Source of the DNA: Tanypteryx hageni
Taxonomy: Eukaryota > Arthropoda > Insecta > Odonata > Petaluridae
NCBI GenBank assembly: GCA_028673005.1
Contig: CM054114.1
Location: 15,501,516 to 15,565,515, forward strand
Reading direction: 5' to 3'
Length of the DNA stretch: 64,000 nucleotides
In this document: positions 44,881 to 55,087 of the stretch, one piece after another
How positions within the stretch are numbered: the stretch's first letter is position 1
Layout of the letters: every line of letters starts with the position of its first letter
Position numbers and translations under genes: made by a program
Notes under the pieces: model-generated
Database searches by the model: none
What the model was told of the DNA's origin: nothing
What the model saw: the letters and a program-made list of their open reading frames with translations, nothing else

Positions 44881-47319
44881 ATGAATTGTTTGTGTTTGGT
44901 CTTGTGTATTTATGTGTTCCGGGTAAAAGTGAAAGGAGGGCAGAGGGGTGGGGGAATTCTTAACGGTTAGCGAGTAGAGGGGTGAGTAAGGGATAGGTCC
45001 GCGGTCGTTATTCATAACCGTCTCTTTGAATTTGTTAATGAAAATACTCTCGTAAGCGTCTAGTTTCCAGTCGGTTTGTGTTGATTTTAAGAGAGACATG
45101 TTTTCGATTTTAATTGGGTGATTGTTTTCCTGTATGTGTATTGCGACGCTAGACCTGTTAAATCTATTGTGTTTGAAGTGTGCAAGGTGTTCTTTGAACC
45201 TGGTTTCTAGCTTCCGTTTAGTTTGCCCTATGTAGACTTTCTCGCAGTCTGTGCAAGCGATTTTGTATATGCCGGATCTTTGTAGAGTCGGGATCGTGTC
45301 TTTTGGATTGTGTAGTAAGTTGGAGAGTTTGTTTTCATTCACAGGTACTGCTTTAAGGTTCTGTTTTGAGAAGATGTTTGATAAACCGTTTGTGATGCCT
45401 GGGACGAAGGGGATTTTTACGTATTTTGGTTTTTTGGGGGGCGTGCTTGTGAGAGTAATCTGTTTTTTCAAAGAAAGACTGCGCTTGTGTTTGTGTAAAA
45501 TATTCTCTATCATCTGAGGGTCGTAACCATTGATTTTAGCGCATTTTTTGATATATTTTAATTCTGTGAGGAAATCAACTTTAGAAAGAGGAACCTGTAA
45601 GAGTCTATGTACCATTGAGTGGAATGGTGCTAATTTATGTGAAATATGGTGGTTGGAATCAGAGGGAATGTACGTGTCTGTGTGTGTGGGTTTGCGGTAA
45701 ATCCCGAACTTGATTTGGTTGTTTTCTCTTTTTACGAGAAGGTCAAGAAATGGCAATGTATTTTGTTTTTCAACTTCATGTGTAAATTTAATGGAAGGAT
45801 ATTGATCGTTTAGTTGCTGTAGAAAATCAGTTATGTTATTATTGGAGGTATCGAAAATCGCGAAAATATCGTCAACGTATCTTAGCCATAAGCGTGGGAA
45901 GTATTTGAAAGTGTTTTTGCATTGTTTCTCGAAGTTAACCATGAATAGGTTGGCTAAGAAAGGTGAAAGGGAGTTTCCCATTGTTGTACCGTAATTTTGT
46001 TGGTAGAACTTGTTGTTAACTTGAAAGAAATTTTGGTTCATGCATAAGCGTGTTAGTCGTACTAATTCATCTACTGTTTTTAATGGTAAGTTTTGATCGG
46101 TGAGCCATTCTTCGAGGAATTGTAATGTTTCATTGATGGGAACGCTAGGAAAGAGAGAAGAAACATCAAAAGAAACTAAAATTTCACTGTCCTGTAGTAT
46201 TATGTCTTTAACTTCGTTAATAAAATGAGGACTGTTTTTTATATTTGAATCATGTTTGATAGGAAATTGTTTAAATTGGTCATTAAGCCAACGTGAAATT
46301 TTATATGTCGGGCTGTTGATAGACGAAACAATGGGTCTGAGGGGAATGCCGTCTTTGTGGATTTTGGGTAAGCAATACATCCTAGGAACCCTGGGGTTTG
46401 AGGTGTGAAGTTGGAGGCTGAGTTGTTTCGTGATGAGTGTGGTGCATGTTTTAACAATTTTGGAGGTTTCTGATATCATTTTATTGATTGGATTTTTTAG
46501 TATGTTTGTGTACGGCCCTTCATTTAGCATTTGCTCAACTTTGTCGAAGTATTGGTCTTTTTGCATAATGACTACTGTGTTCCCTTTGTCTGCCTTTAGA
46601 TAAAAACAATTTTTATTATTAAGAGACTTGATGGTGTTGTGTTCGGAATGTTTATGTTTTTTATTCGTTTTTTTGGCAATGTTTTCTGTTATCTGTGATA
46701 ATGCGGTGGATCTGATGATATTCTTGCAGTTATTTGATAGGGTTTTAATAGAAGATTCAATGTCTGCCACAATGTCATCCATAGGTGGGTTTTTATATGG
46801 AAGTGCGTATTTAAGTCCTTTTCCGAGTAGGGAGAGTTCTTCGTTGGTGAAGGTCGTATCTGTAAGGTTTATTACATTGTCTTGGTTTTGTTTGGAATTG
46901 CAGGAAGTGTTTTTCTGGTTATTTTTTGTGAGAAAGTAGTATTTTTTGCGAAGTCTGTCAGTTTTATTTTGGACTTTTTGTTGTATCACGGATTGAATTT
47001 TGTTCAGATGATCGTCCCATATGGGAACTTCGAAACCGGATAAATTTTTGGTTATTTTTAGGTGCAAATCGTATGCTTCTAACTCAAGAGAGGATCGTTT
47101 TCTATAAAAGTTTTTGATTTCTAAGTCTAACCATTTTTTCTTGGCGAAGAGGATAGCTTTTGAAGCAATGGGATTTGTGGTTTTTGGAAAAATGTTAGTG
47201 AAATTCGGGAAGATATTTAGTTTGCGGCAATCTTTGAGAAATTTTATATCTGCGCCAATAGTGCGGATATGAGTTTTGATTTTATGGAAACGGTTTAACT
47301 CCTTAGGCCGGAAAGCCAT
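44830..47319 (-). CDS. Penelope-like reverse transcriptase with GIY-YIG endonuclease
   Basis: 829 residues, uninterrupted, starting at an ATG (47319) and ending at TAG (44830-44832). The N-terminal 170 residues are basic. The RT region follows: LKADKGNTVV (241-250), LPKIHKDGIPLRPI (317-330), SFDVSSLFPSVP (383-394, motif A Asp385), GTTMGNSLSPFLANLFM (444-460), the catalytic YVDD (481-484), and TLPFLDLLV (521-529). The C-terminal GIY-YIG nuclease has GIYKIAC (683-689), VYIG (695-698), ETRFKEH (705-711) and the acidic DAYESIF (754-760). This combination is diagnostic for endonuclease-bearing Penelope-like elements. Length and motif completeness argue for a functional enzyme. The last codons overlap a hammerhead-like fold. 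Confidence 0.95.
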   Translation of the reverse strand: MAFRPKELNRFHKIKTHIRTIGADIKFLKDCRKLNIFPNFTNIFPKTTNPIASKAILFAKKKWLDLEIKNFYRKRSSLELEAYDLHLKITKNLSGFEVPIWDDHLNKIQSVIQQKVQNKTDRLRKKYYFLTKNNQKNTSCNSKQNQDNVINLTDTTFTNEELSLLGKGLKYALPYKNPPMDDIVADIESSIKTLSNNCKNIIRSTALSQITENIAKKTNKKHKHSEHNTIKSLNNKNCFYLKADKGNTVVIMQKDQYFDKVEQMLNEGPYTNILKNPINKMISETSKIVKTCTTLITKQLSLQLHTSNPRVPRMYCLPKIHKDGIPLRPIVSSINSPTYKISRWLNDQFKQFPIKHDSNIKNSPHFINEVKDIILQDSEILVSFDVSSLFPSVPINETLQFLEEWLTDQNLPLKTVDELVRLTRLCMNQNFFQVNNKFYQQNYGTTMGNSLSPFLANLFMVNFEKQCKNTFKYFPRLWLRYVDDIFAIFDTSNNNITDFLQQLNDQYPSIKFTHEVEKQNTLPFLDLLVKRENNQIKFGIYRKPTHTDTYIPSDSNHHISHKLAPFHSMVHRLLQVPLSKVDFLTELKYIKKCAKINGYDPQMIENILHKHKRSLSLKKQITLTSTPPKKPKYVKIPFVPGITNGLSNIFSKQNLKAVPVNENKLSNLLHNPKDTIPTLQRSGIYKIACTDCEKVYIGQTKRKLETRFKEHLAHFKHNRFNRSSVAIHIQENNHPIKIENMSLLKSTQTDWKLDAYESIFINKFKETVMNNDRGPIPYSPLYSLTVKNSPTPLPSFHFYPEHINTQDQTQTIHTTSATEDGSIAPEIRI

Positions 47320-47329
47320 ACTTAACGTT

Positions 47330-47577
47330 AAAAAAGGGAAATGGAGACTACGGTGTACAGATTGGAATTAAAATTTAAAACTCCTTAACCGTAAATTTAC
47401 CCAGAGGGCACTCACACGTCAATAAGAAATAAGGAAAATTAAAATTATACTAGTAAGTATAATTTTAATTTTCCTTATTTCTTATTGACGTGTGAGTGCC
47501 CTCTGGGTAAATTTACGGTTAAGGAGTTTTAAATTTTAATTCCAATCTGTACACCGTAGTCTCCATTTCCCTTTTTT
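47330..47577. repeat. PLE1 palindromic 5' end
   Basis: Arms 47330-47451 and 47456-47577 are exact reverse complements around the 4-base centre AGTA. Each arm contains R plus the sequence leading to the ORF. Such inverted 5' ends are known from Penelope elements and are thought to arise during their unusual integration. In cloned or assembled DNA a perfect palindrome this long can be unstable. Confidence 0.95.
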
Positions 47578-47590
47578 ATCATCAAAAATT

Positions 47591-48840
47591 AATTTATCTG
47601 TAATGAGTTCATTGTGACCAGTTACTTCTAAATTAATATACTCTTGGTATGTAAAAACTTTGAAAATTACTCTTTTATGAGTAAGTGATAGTGCTCCAAA
47701 GTATCTCATAGATTGGTAATACATTTTCAAGGAAGCAGAGAAAAGTTATGCTAAAGTGGCGTTTTAGGAAGAGTCCTTTATCTGCGTTATCTATGATAGC
47801 CAATGAACATTCTTTTATTTTTTACTTTCTCCATACGTAGTATAGGGGAAAGTATTGTTTTGATGAAAAAAATCGACTTTGAGATTTCAACGGAAATACA
47901 CATTTTGAGGTCCCCTGAACATGTTTTGACAATTTTCTTGATGTCTGTGTGTATGTGATAGCTATTTGTGGGTGCTCTAACTCAGAAATTATTAATCAGG
48001 TCAACGTGAAATTTTATATTTAACATTTTTATAAAAGTCACAATAACTGATTAGTTTTTGGTAAAAATTGGTCAACCAGAAATGAGTGTTTACTCTTGTA
48101 TCCATGATTTTTGGAATATTTGCTTTAATATTTGATAAATGTAAAAATGTATTGGAATAAAAGTTGTGGAAAATGAAATTTTCTACAACCTTTATTTGTA
48201 ACATTTTCCCATAGAATGCATTGTTTAAGAGATATCATTTATTTTTAGCTGCCACCACCTACCGATGACTGTTGTTAATAATTGATAGATTAACCTAGAA
48301 TTCTGATGATATACATACAACTATACATCATACTATATTGTAAGTATATATTTGGAATTTCAATACAATATATTTGAATGTTGGAAATTATTTAGGAATT
48401 TTCCTTAGGGGATAATGTAACATTCTGCATTGTGCATGTTTGAGTAGTTTAAAATAATTTTGGTTTATTCTCTTATTTTTCAAAACAATGTATCTTAATT
48501 ATAATAATGGGAAGTATGTGATTATTTTTCAAATGATAAAGTGGTAATCTAGAATTTATCGTATTACATTGACATTTTTTTAGGAATCACTCAAACGGCC
48601 AATTTCATGGTTTTGTAAATGGGTAGCATAGGTACTCATTTATTGTTTTATACATCAGTCAGTGGAATAAGGATAGGATTAATTAAAATTTTTATAGAAT
48701 ATGGAATTATTCTCTCATTTTATTAATTTGATTTTCAGGTTTGGATTCTCATTTGATTGTCTCTTTCAATTGTTGGCCCTGTTATGTATGTCATCATAAT
48801 CATACACATAAAATTATGCAAAGGAGATGCTCATCTTCCC
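47591..48840. other. no gene recognised
   Basis: AT-rich, presumed intron or intergenic DNA upstream of the receptor pore exon. Confidence 0.4.
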
Positions 48841-48844
48841 TCAG

Positions 48845-48911
48845 TCATCTTGTGTTTGGTTTGTTTATGGCACTCTAGTGAAACAGGATTCAACTCTCAA
48901 TCCTATTTCAG
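48845..48911 (+). CDS. ionotropic receptor, pore-loop exon
   Basis: After the acceptor CATCTTCCCTCAG (ending 48844) the frame reads SSCVWFVYGTLVKQDSTLNPIS, then donor GTGAGA at 48912. This matches the pore loop of ionotropic glutamate receptor relatives, especially insect IRs, in which WF.YG.L.KQGSTL.P is conserved and lies just before M3. The usual Gly in KQG is Asp here. The exon begins on a codon boundary and ends one base into a codon. The next receptor block expected, M3 with a YTANL.AFLT-type signature, was not found downstream, so the gene may be defective. Confidence 0.6.
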
Positions 48912-49134
48912 GTGAGATTTTAATTTCCCTCTCTTTTGAAAATATTGTTAATAGCTACAATTATTTGTTAAGTCTAACTAATAATACATTACATCATGAT
49001 GACAGCTGGAATGATCTTTTTAAAAATTAAATTGCCAATTCTATGTTAAATTTATACTTTCATATTGATCATATTCCTCTCAATAAATTAATTTCTCTCG
49101 TTATAAATTTCTTGCAAAGGCAAGTAAATACAAA
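48912..49134 (+). pseudogene. possible Penelope RT remnant
   Basis: Beyond the donor, weak frames contain a LYFHIDHIPLNKLISLVINF stretch that could be a decayed motif A region of a Penelope-type RT. It lies just before the inverted 3' sequence of the next Penelope piece. Evidence is thin. Confidence 0.25.
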
Positions 49135-50217
49135 GGGGTTCGCTAGGAAACTATAGGTAATGGGAGGTGGGGGGGTGAAAAATGGAGTGGATATAAGGAG
49201 GAGGAGTGAGAAGGGTACAGAAAGTATTAGACAATGTTATTTATTGGTACCAATATGTAGATGGTGTTCTTTGTTTATGGAAAAGTACTGATAGACAGCT
49301 TGCTTGTTTTCTTTCCATTCTTAATTCCTTGCATCCTTCGATCACATTCATGCACGAGTTACAAGTAAATTCCCACCTCAACTTCCTTTATTTAACCATT
49401 ACCCTTGAAAACAAGTCACCATTTTGCTGTGTTTAGAAAATCTACATACATGGACAACATTATTCATACCTCATCCAACCATCCAATCTTTCATAAGCAA
49501 GCCATGTTCCATTCGTCAGTACAGTCAGTACTTATTAAACTACCTTTAAGAAAGAATGTCTTTATTGCTGAATTACAAATCATAAAAACAATAGTCTTAA
49601 ATAGTGGATATCCAGAAAAATTAATAGAACACATTCTCCAGAAAAACAAAAGAACATCACTCTCAACAAGACTTTACCACTACAGCTTCCCGATAGACCT
49701 ACCCCCCAAAAATGTTGCTTTTTGACCTTTCTTGAACCCTTATCCCACTGATTGAATAAGTTATTCCCTAGTGATACCCACAGGATAGCTTTCCTTAGTA
49801 AAGTGATCTTTAGCCATATGTTGTGTAACAATAAAGGCCATGTGACTCCAAGTGATAAATGTGGTGTTTACAAAATGGAATGTGGTGACTGCCAAACTAT
49901 ATATATCGGTCAGGCTGGAAGGGAATTTACAAACAGGGAAAAAGAACATTGGCGGTGCTACATCTACAACAATAGGACTGCTTCTCAACTCACTCAGCAC
50001 CTTCTTGATCATGGATATTTTTCTGATTTTGACTCAAAAATTTTACATTGTGAAAATAAGGGCCACAGGCTTAATGCATTGGGAATTATAGAAATTGTTT
50101 CTGTTGTTAAAAGTGGCCACAATGTTATTAATGACTTTTAGTACCCTTCCCACTCACCCCTCTTTGATATCCACTCCATATGCCCCCCTCCCCTCTCATT
50201 AGTTTCCTAACGAACCC
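49135..50217 (+). pseudogene. Penelope-like element remnant (PLE2)
   Basis: Three plus-strand frames join into the 3' half of a Penelope protein. First (49206-49436): YQYVDGVLCLWKS, i.e. the RT catalytic box with YVDG instead of YVDD, then HPSITFMHEL and HLNFLYLTI. Second (49405-49725): FRKSTYMDNIIH...SNHPIFHKQAMFHS. Third (49752-50141): CGVYKMECGDCQTIYIGQAG, the GIY-YIG core, then REKEHW and a terminal region ending in TAG. The 3' untranslated sequence 50141-50217 is present in reverse orientation at 49135-49218, so the truncated 5' end carries an inverted copy of the 3' end. It is a different family from PLE1. Confidence 0.85.
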
Positions 50218-50229
50218 AATGACTCCACC

Positions 50230-50510
50230 TACTCAGCAACCGGTCACCTTCCTCTGGGCCCAGATTTAAATGTAACCAACCTAAGCATTCGAATTTAATG
50301 TAATTTCATTCTACTACACCTGAAAATCTGGAGCCGACTTATACACGAGACATACAATAAAACAAAACATTTGATGAAAAAGACAGGTGTCAACCTATTC
50401 ACGAGATCAATTTATACATGAGTATATATGGTATATTGGATCCATGTACTTGAAAAATATCGCATTTAGAATCCATAAATGATACCTAGTGACACCTCCT
50501 GCTAGCAAAT
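50230..50510. other. unassigned repeat-like DNA
   Basis: Contains ACGAG-type phrases (CACGAGACATAC, CACGAGATCAATTTATACAT) that look like an inverted-repeat element end, but no partner end was found. Confidence 0.3.
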
Positions 50511-50511
50511 G

Positions 50512-51936
50512 CAGTAAACTCTTGTTAACACAAACTCCAAGGGAGAATCAAATCATGTGTTCGGTTTAACCGAGTTCATGATAACTGAATTATATATGAA
50601 AAACTGAAAAAATATTACAAATTTCTGCTTAAATATATGTACCTACCTATAACCTGCACATGTTAAATACATTATTGTTAATAACACCACAAATGCACAA
50701 TTTTGAGTAATATTCAAATTAACGTAACGTTAAATTTGATGTAAATGATAGAGCTCAATTATCTGCAAATTTATAATGTTCACCTTGAAGTTAAATGATG
50801 TAAATACATATGTCTTAACTTACTTTTACTAAATCTAAATCACGTAGGTTTTTTATTTTCGTTGTTGTCCCTGCAGATACAACATGGTCGATTATATCAT
50901 ATTTATTTTTACAATTGTGGATAGTGTCAATTTCTGAATTTTATATTTTTCTATAATTCTTTTTTTTTAATACCCCATTCTGATACCTGTAGTATTTTCA
51001 TTTTTGTTGCCAATGTAATTGAAATTTGGCTTGTTTTGCAACTTGTGCCATTCATTTATATGGTTGAATGTTTACACACGAAACTATTGTCTAACAGGGG
51101 AAGATGGTGAGATGAGGAAGTTTACTTCTTTCACAATCAATAAGCAATACTATTGGTCAAGCCATAGTCGCCTTGCTAAATTTATAATTTTTTGTGGCAA
51201 GAAACAGAGGACAATGTTGGAATTGCCTGGTCTGTGGTTTTCTTTGGCAAGGCGAAGGTCAAATACAAAATATAAATTTTGTTTGATGGCACCCAATAGC
51301 TTACCCGAATTTTTGAATTCCACTTCTTGGAGAGAGAGAAAAACACTTCTGTCTCTGCACAGCCATGTTCTCGCAGGCATGGTAAATGGTGCAGAATTGC
51401 AGTAAGCTCCCAGCACCTGTGAATTTGAGCGTTTAGCAGTTGTGCATCCTCATCAGAATTGCTATCGTATCAAGGCATACCGTTGTTGATTGTGAATGAT
51501 GATATCAGGCAAAATAATTTTGGTGATCTGTTCAAATAAAAAAATTACCTCAAGGAATGCAAATACCTATGTTAATACAATGAAAGCATCTGCGTTTGTA
51601 ACATCCTTCTGATGATGAAAAACGACTGAAGACAGTTATAGCTAGGAATGAAGAAAATTGTGGAATCATCGATCATAGCATCCCAAGGCATCCTCATACA
51701 AACAACCTCTCTACATGCCAGAAATAAAGTAATATGGCTGTAAAATAGTTTTGACTAAATACAAGTGTTCGTGTTAACTAATTACTTGAGTTCTTGGTTC
51801 CCAAATTTTGTTCAAAGTTCGTCTTAAGCGAATTTTGTTTTAACCAACCAACTCGCATACATTAATCCATACATTCAGTGCCGGGGAAAATATTTGTTCA
51901 TGTAAACCATGTGTTTGTGTTAACGAGGGTTTACTG
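50512..51936 (+). mobile_element. DNA transposon with 27-bp inverted repeats
   Basis: The left end CAGTAAACTCTTGTTAACAC and the right end, read backward, CAGTAAACCCTCGTTAACAC form a strong inverted repeat that continues for a few more bases. Subterminal sequence on both sides has GTTCGGTTTAACCGAG-like and GTTCGTCTTAAGCG-like stretches, as in pogo/Tigger ends. The outer bases do not show a clear TA. It encodes one 128-codon frame at 51019-51405 that I do not recognise; no DDE motif is visible. Confidence 0.7.
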
Positions 51937-52089
51937 TGCCTATACAAATATGCATGGCTGAAAGAAAATGATGAGGTAAGTCAGACCAGATGAAATCACT
52001 GTGCAGGCTGAATATGACCCAGAGACCATACTTAGGTGATGTCTGCACAACATGAGGTTATAATACATGATGTTGTTTTTATTTTTAAT

Positions 52090-52695
52090 ACAGTAGATCA
52101 TCGAGTATCCGGCGCAATGGGGGGATGTGGTCACCAGATTCTCAAAAATGCTGGATAATCATATCAAAATTTTTATACAGCTTATTTTTGAACATTCTTT
52201 TACAAGATTGTATTCAACACTTCAGAGTGATTGCATGGGTATCAGGTGATATAAAGTACACAATGTAGTGGTGATATAGAATACATTTCTGCCATATTGC
52301 CGAAGAAGTGGTAAGCAAGAAAAAGGCCATTAAAATCATTCACAAATTGTATACGTATAAGTGAGAGAAATACTCCCATGGGATGGAAGAAGCAATATGT
52401 ATAAAAGAGAATTATGTACAATTCAGTATGTGTGGGTATGATTTGGCATAGTGTTTCGCGGGGATTACAAAAATATGGATAAACCAGTATTAGGTATAAC
52501 TGGGTTACATATAACCCAGATCCTACTGTACTAATTGCAGTTGTTCCAAAATGTCTTGGCACCAGACAGTGTGGTATCGCCGGGCTGATACTGCCATTGA
52601 TGTGATTCTCTGGTGAACGCCGAAATACTAGCAACTTTCACCAGATTGGCCAGGACTGCTGGATAATGTTGGAAGTCGGATAATTGATGATATTA
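52090..52695 (+). mobile_element. pogo-like inverted-repeat element, decayed
   Basis: The left side begins ACAGTAGATCATCGAGTATC-CGG, and the right side read backward gives TAATATCATCAATTATCCGA followed by CATTATCCAGCA. Both carry the ATCCGG/ATCCAGCA pattern typical of pogo-like ends. The interior includes a small palindrome CTGGGTTACATATAACCCAG at 52501-52520. No transposase is seen. The ends are diverged, so this is old. Confidence 0.45.
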
Positions 52696-52823
52696 CATAT
52701 TTTTGGCAATTACTTTTTGTAGACATGTTCAAATGAATATATATCAATTTTTATAAAATAGTGCATACATGTAATTTGTAATGTTTAATTTCTTAACTTT
52801 CTGAGAAATTAATTTCTTTCCAG

Positions 52824-53007
52824 AAGGACTTGTGTTCATCCGAGAGAAGAGGGTTGTGGAGAGACTTCTTTTTAAGGCCTACATGAAACAGATTGAGGAA
52901 GGAGTGGAAGAATCACACAGATGTGTTTTTGCCTTCATTCCTGACATTGCCCCTTGCTTTTGTCTTCCCACACAACAGTACTCTACCAAAAATGTTCAAT
53001 CCAATGT
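52824..53007 (+). CDS. ionotropic receptor, ligand-domain S2 exon
   Basis: Acceptor TTTCTTTCCAG ends at 52823 and donor GTAAGT starts at 53008. The frame, entered after two bases, reads GLVFIREKRVVERLLFKAYM, then EESHRCVFAFIPDIAPCF and a Gln/Ser-rich end. This resembles the S2 lobe of insect ionotropic receptors, where a dYm..-type helix, an RC.F block and then an FAY-like block precede the last ligand-binding helix. The next exon at 53952 supplies that helix and M4. The open frame is intact here, in contrast to the next exon. Confidence 0.6.
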
Positions 53008-53951
53008 AAGTAATTTAATTTTTATTTTTGGCTTAATTTTCAGGTTTTTTCATTAAGTTTCTCAAGTTAGCAATTAAACAGAATGGAATTATTTTTTATT
53101 TTTGGAAATTTTCCATTGATTCCAAAGGCCAGTGATTCAATTAGAGAATGATAGGGGTTACAGGTCTCACATTTCAGGACCATCTCTTGGTCTGTGACTA
53201 AGCCAACTGATTTGCTCAATCCATTTTAATACCACTGAAAAAGTTAGTAACTCAAATATCCATTCACCTATTTTATAGTTTATGCCATTAACCATAATAA
53301 TTTAAAGCTAAAACTTGTCTCAAAATGTTGTTTTGTAAGTAATCAACCACATTATTTTTTATACTTTACTATTACTAAAGTTCTGTACTTGGTATAATTA
53401 GCGATTTTCCTCCATTCTGTGTTTCATTTGTAGGAACATTAGAAGTGTAAAATAAAAAAAAAATATAATGTAAAGTTATAACTCTATTATTATTTATAGG
53501 AAAATAATACAATAAAATCAAAATATAAAAATCCAAGGAAATAATTTTCGATATTTTAGAATCTGCCAGTGCCTTATTCACTTTGTGATAACTTTTGAAT
53601 CATATCAAACATGTTAAATGGATTCATTCATATTTTCTAATGAAAATGAGTTCCTGTACTGGGCGTTTCAAAACCTCAATTAAGATCTTATATTGGTGAA
53701 GAATTGTTGGGATTGAAGTTGTTTCTCATGTCTTAGCTTTTTAAGTTACTTACATGGCATTTGGCTTTATTCAGATTGAACAAAAAACCCAATTTTATCA
53801 TAGTTTGAGAATATATTACTTATATTTAACTTCTCTTGCTCTCAAGCATGCTAATTGATTAGATTTTGAGACATTTATTAGGGCTAATTTAAAATTTGCT
53901 AATGCAAAATGAATCTCTTCCAACTCTAAACCAAAGCAATATCCCATTTTT
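53008..53951. other. intron of the receptor remnant
   Basis: GTAAGT at the start and TTTTATTGGCAG at the end delimit it. No gene or clear repeat inside. Confidence 0.5.
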
Positions 53952-54300
53952 ATTGGCAGGCTCACATCACTTGTTGAAGCTGGAATAGTACGTCATCTCA
54001 TACAATCGGATCTCCCTCAGTCAGAGATCTGTACGTTGGACCTAGAAACAAAGATAGGCAATTGTGTAGTCTGACCTAATTACAACATACTAAGCAGTGG
54101 GGATTAGCCTTCTGGTGGCAACTGTGGCCTTCTTTGCAGAGAAGACGATAAACTTGTGGATCAAGTGGAAATGCAGTAAATCAAAGAAGAAATTATTTAA
54201 AAGAAAAATGAAGCCTCCAATTGTTAATAATTTGTCTGTGTATCCCTGCTTTACAGGGAAGCGTACTAGGAAAGATAATAATGAAAATTATAGACACTGA
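53952..54300 (+). pseudogene. ionotropic receptor, last S2 helix, M4 and tail (frame broken)
   Basis: Starting after TTGGCAG, pieces read LTSLVEAGIVRHLIQSDLP, EICTLDLETK, KDRQL, then SDLITTY and GISLLVATVAFFAEKTINLW, the M4 membrane helix, followed by a basic tail and a stop at 54300. The order LVEAGIV..., CPL-L.S.-RQL, DL.-TTY, M4 is that of IR family C-termini. To read it one must change frame twice and pass one stop (TAA after TTY). The entry phase also disagrees with the exon at 52824. The region therefore looks like a pseudogene or a badly decayed 3' end. Co-receptor or thermo/hygrosensory IR types are the closest impression, not a firm assignment. Confidence 0.65.
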
Positions 54301-55087
54301 AGAGATAGGCTGAATGAGAAAATAAGAGCATAGAAAGTGATGATCTGACATGTGAGAAATTGGGTGGTAAATTGAATACAAGTAATGGACGGGAATATAT
54401 ATAAAAGTTGGAAATGAGGAATGGAGCACAACAGCCATGCTAACACCAATCAGAGCTCCATTGGCAGTCCTGTTTGATAAAGTTTACAAGGAATAAAATT
54501 TATTTGCCTTTAGGAAAAATGAGGGAAATAGACATCAAGAAGTAATAGAACAGCTTTTGTAAAAGAATGTGTAATTTTTGAACTTTTGATGAAGTCATGA
54601 TTTGAAAAAAAAATACTTTTCTAGGCTACTGAAAGAGAAACATCTTATTTTTAGTTAAAAGATAATAATTATCCAATATGTGTTATTATCCTTCATTCTA
54701 AAATAGCTATTTATGCAAATAATTCAAACATCATGTTGATGACTTTTACATATATCTTGTTATTTTAATGGCTTGGGAAAGAGGAACATTCAATAGCCAT
54801 CAAAAGTGTGGGAAAATTCAATGCCTATTTAGGTATCAATCATTATGGTAGATTGCAAATTGTTTGATGACTCTTGAAGATTGTAGAATGCCTTGTATTT
54901 GGAACTTTTATGGAATAAATGGAATGAAATAAAGAACATTTGGTATTTGCTTAATTGTTATAATGGGTGTAAAGGAGTAAGGATTAATCTATGTGGGCAG
55001 ATGTTATTTCAGATGCATCTTTCACCATTAACATTAAAAGATTTATTGTAACATAAATCGATACACCTACTTACATTTGTTCGGTAA
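54301..55087. other. no gene recognised
   Basis: AT-rich; possible 3' flank of the receptor remnant. Confidence 0.4.

Larger units (their letters stand above)
44641..47577 (-). mobile_element. complete Penelope-like element (PLE1)
   Basis: A 13-bp target duplication atcatcaaaaatt flanks the unit (44628-44640 and 47578-47590). Sense is minus. The 3' end is an 88-bp terminal sequence R (44641-44728). The same R occurs upstream of the ORF (47364-47451) in the same orientation, like the repeated pLTR of Penelope elements. Further out is an inverted copy, so 47330-47451 and 47456-47577 form a perfect palindrome with 122-bp arms and a 4-bp centre. The single ORF is intact. This is the best candidate for a recently moving element in the window. 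Confidence 0.92.

Noticed and set aside
51019..51405. A host exon inside the inverted-repeat element
   Set aside because: No good acceptor/donor pair and no conserved domain; kept only as an unexplained frame.
51600..51640. Hammerhead-like CTGATGA at about 51612
   Set aside because: No stem II can be drawn before the next GAAA, so the match is only a 7-base coincidence.
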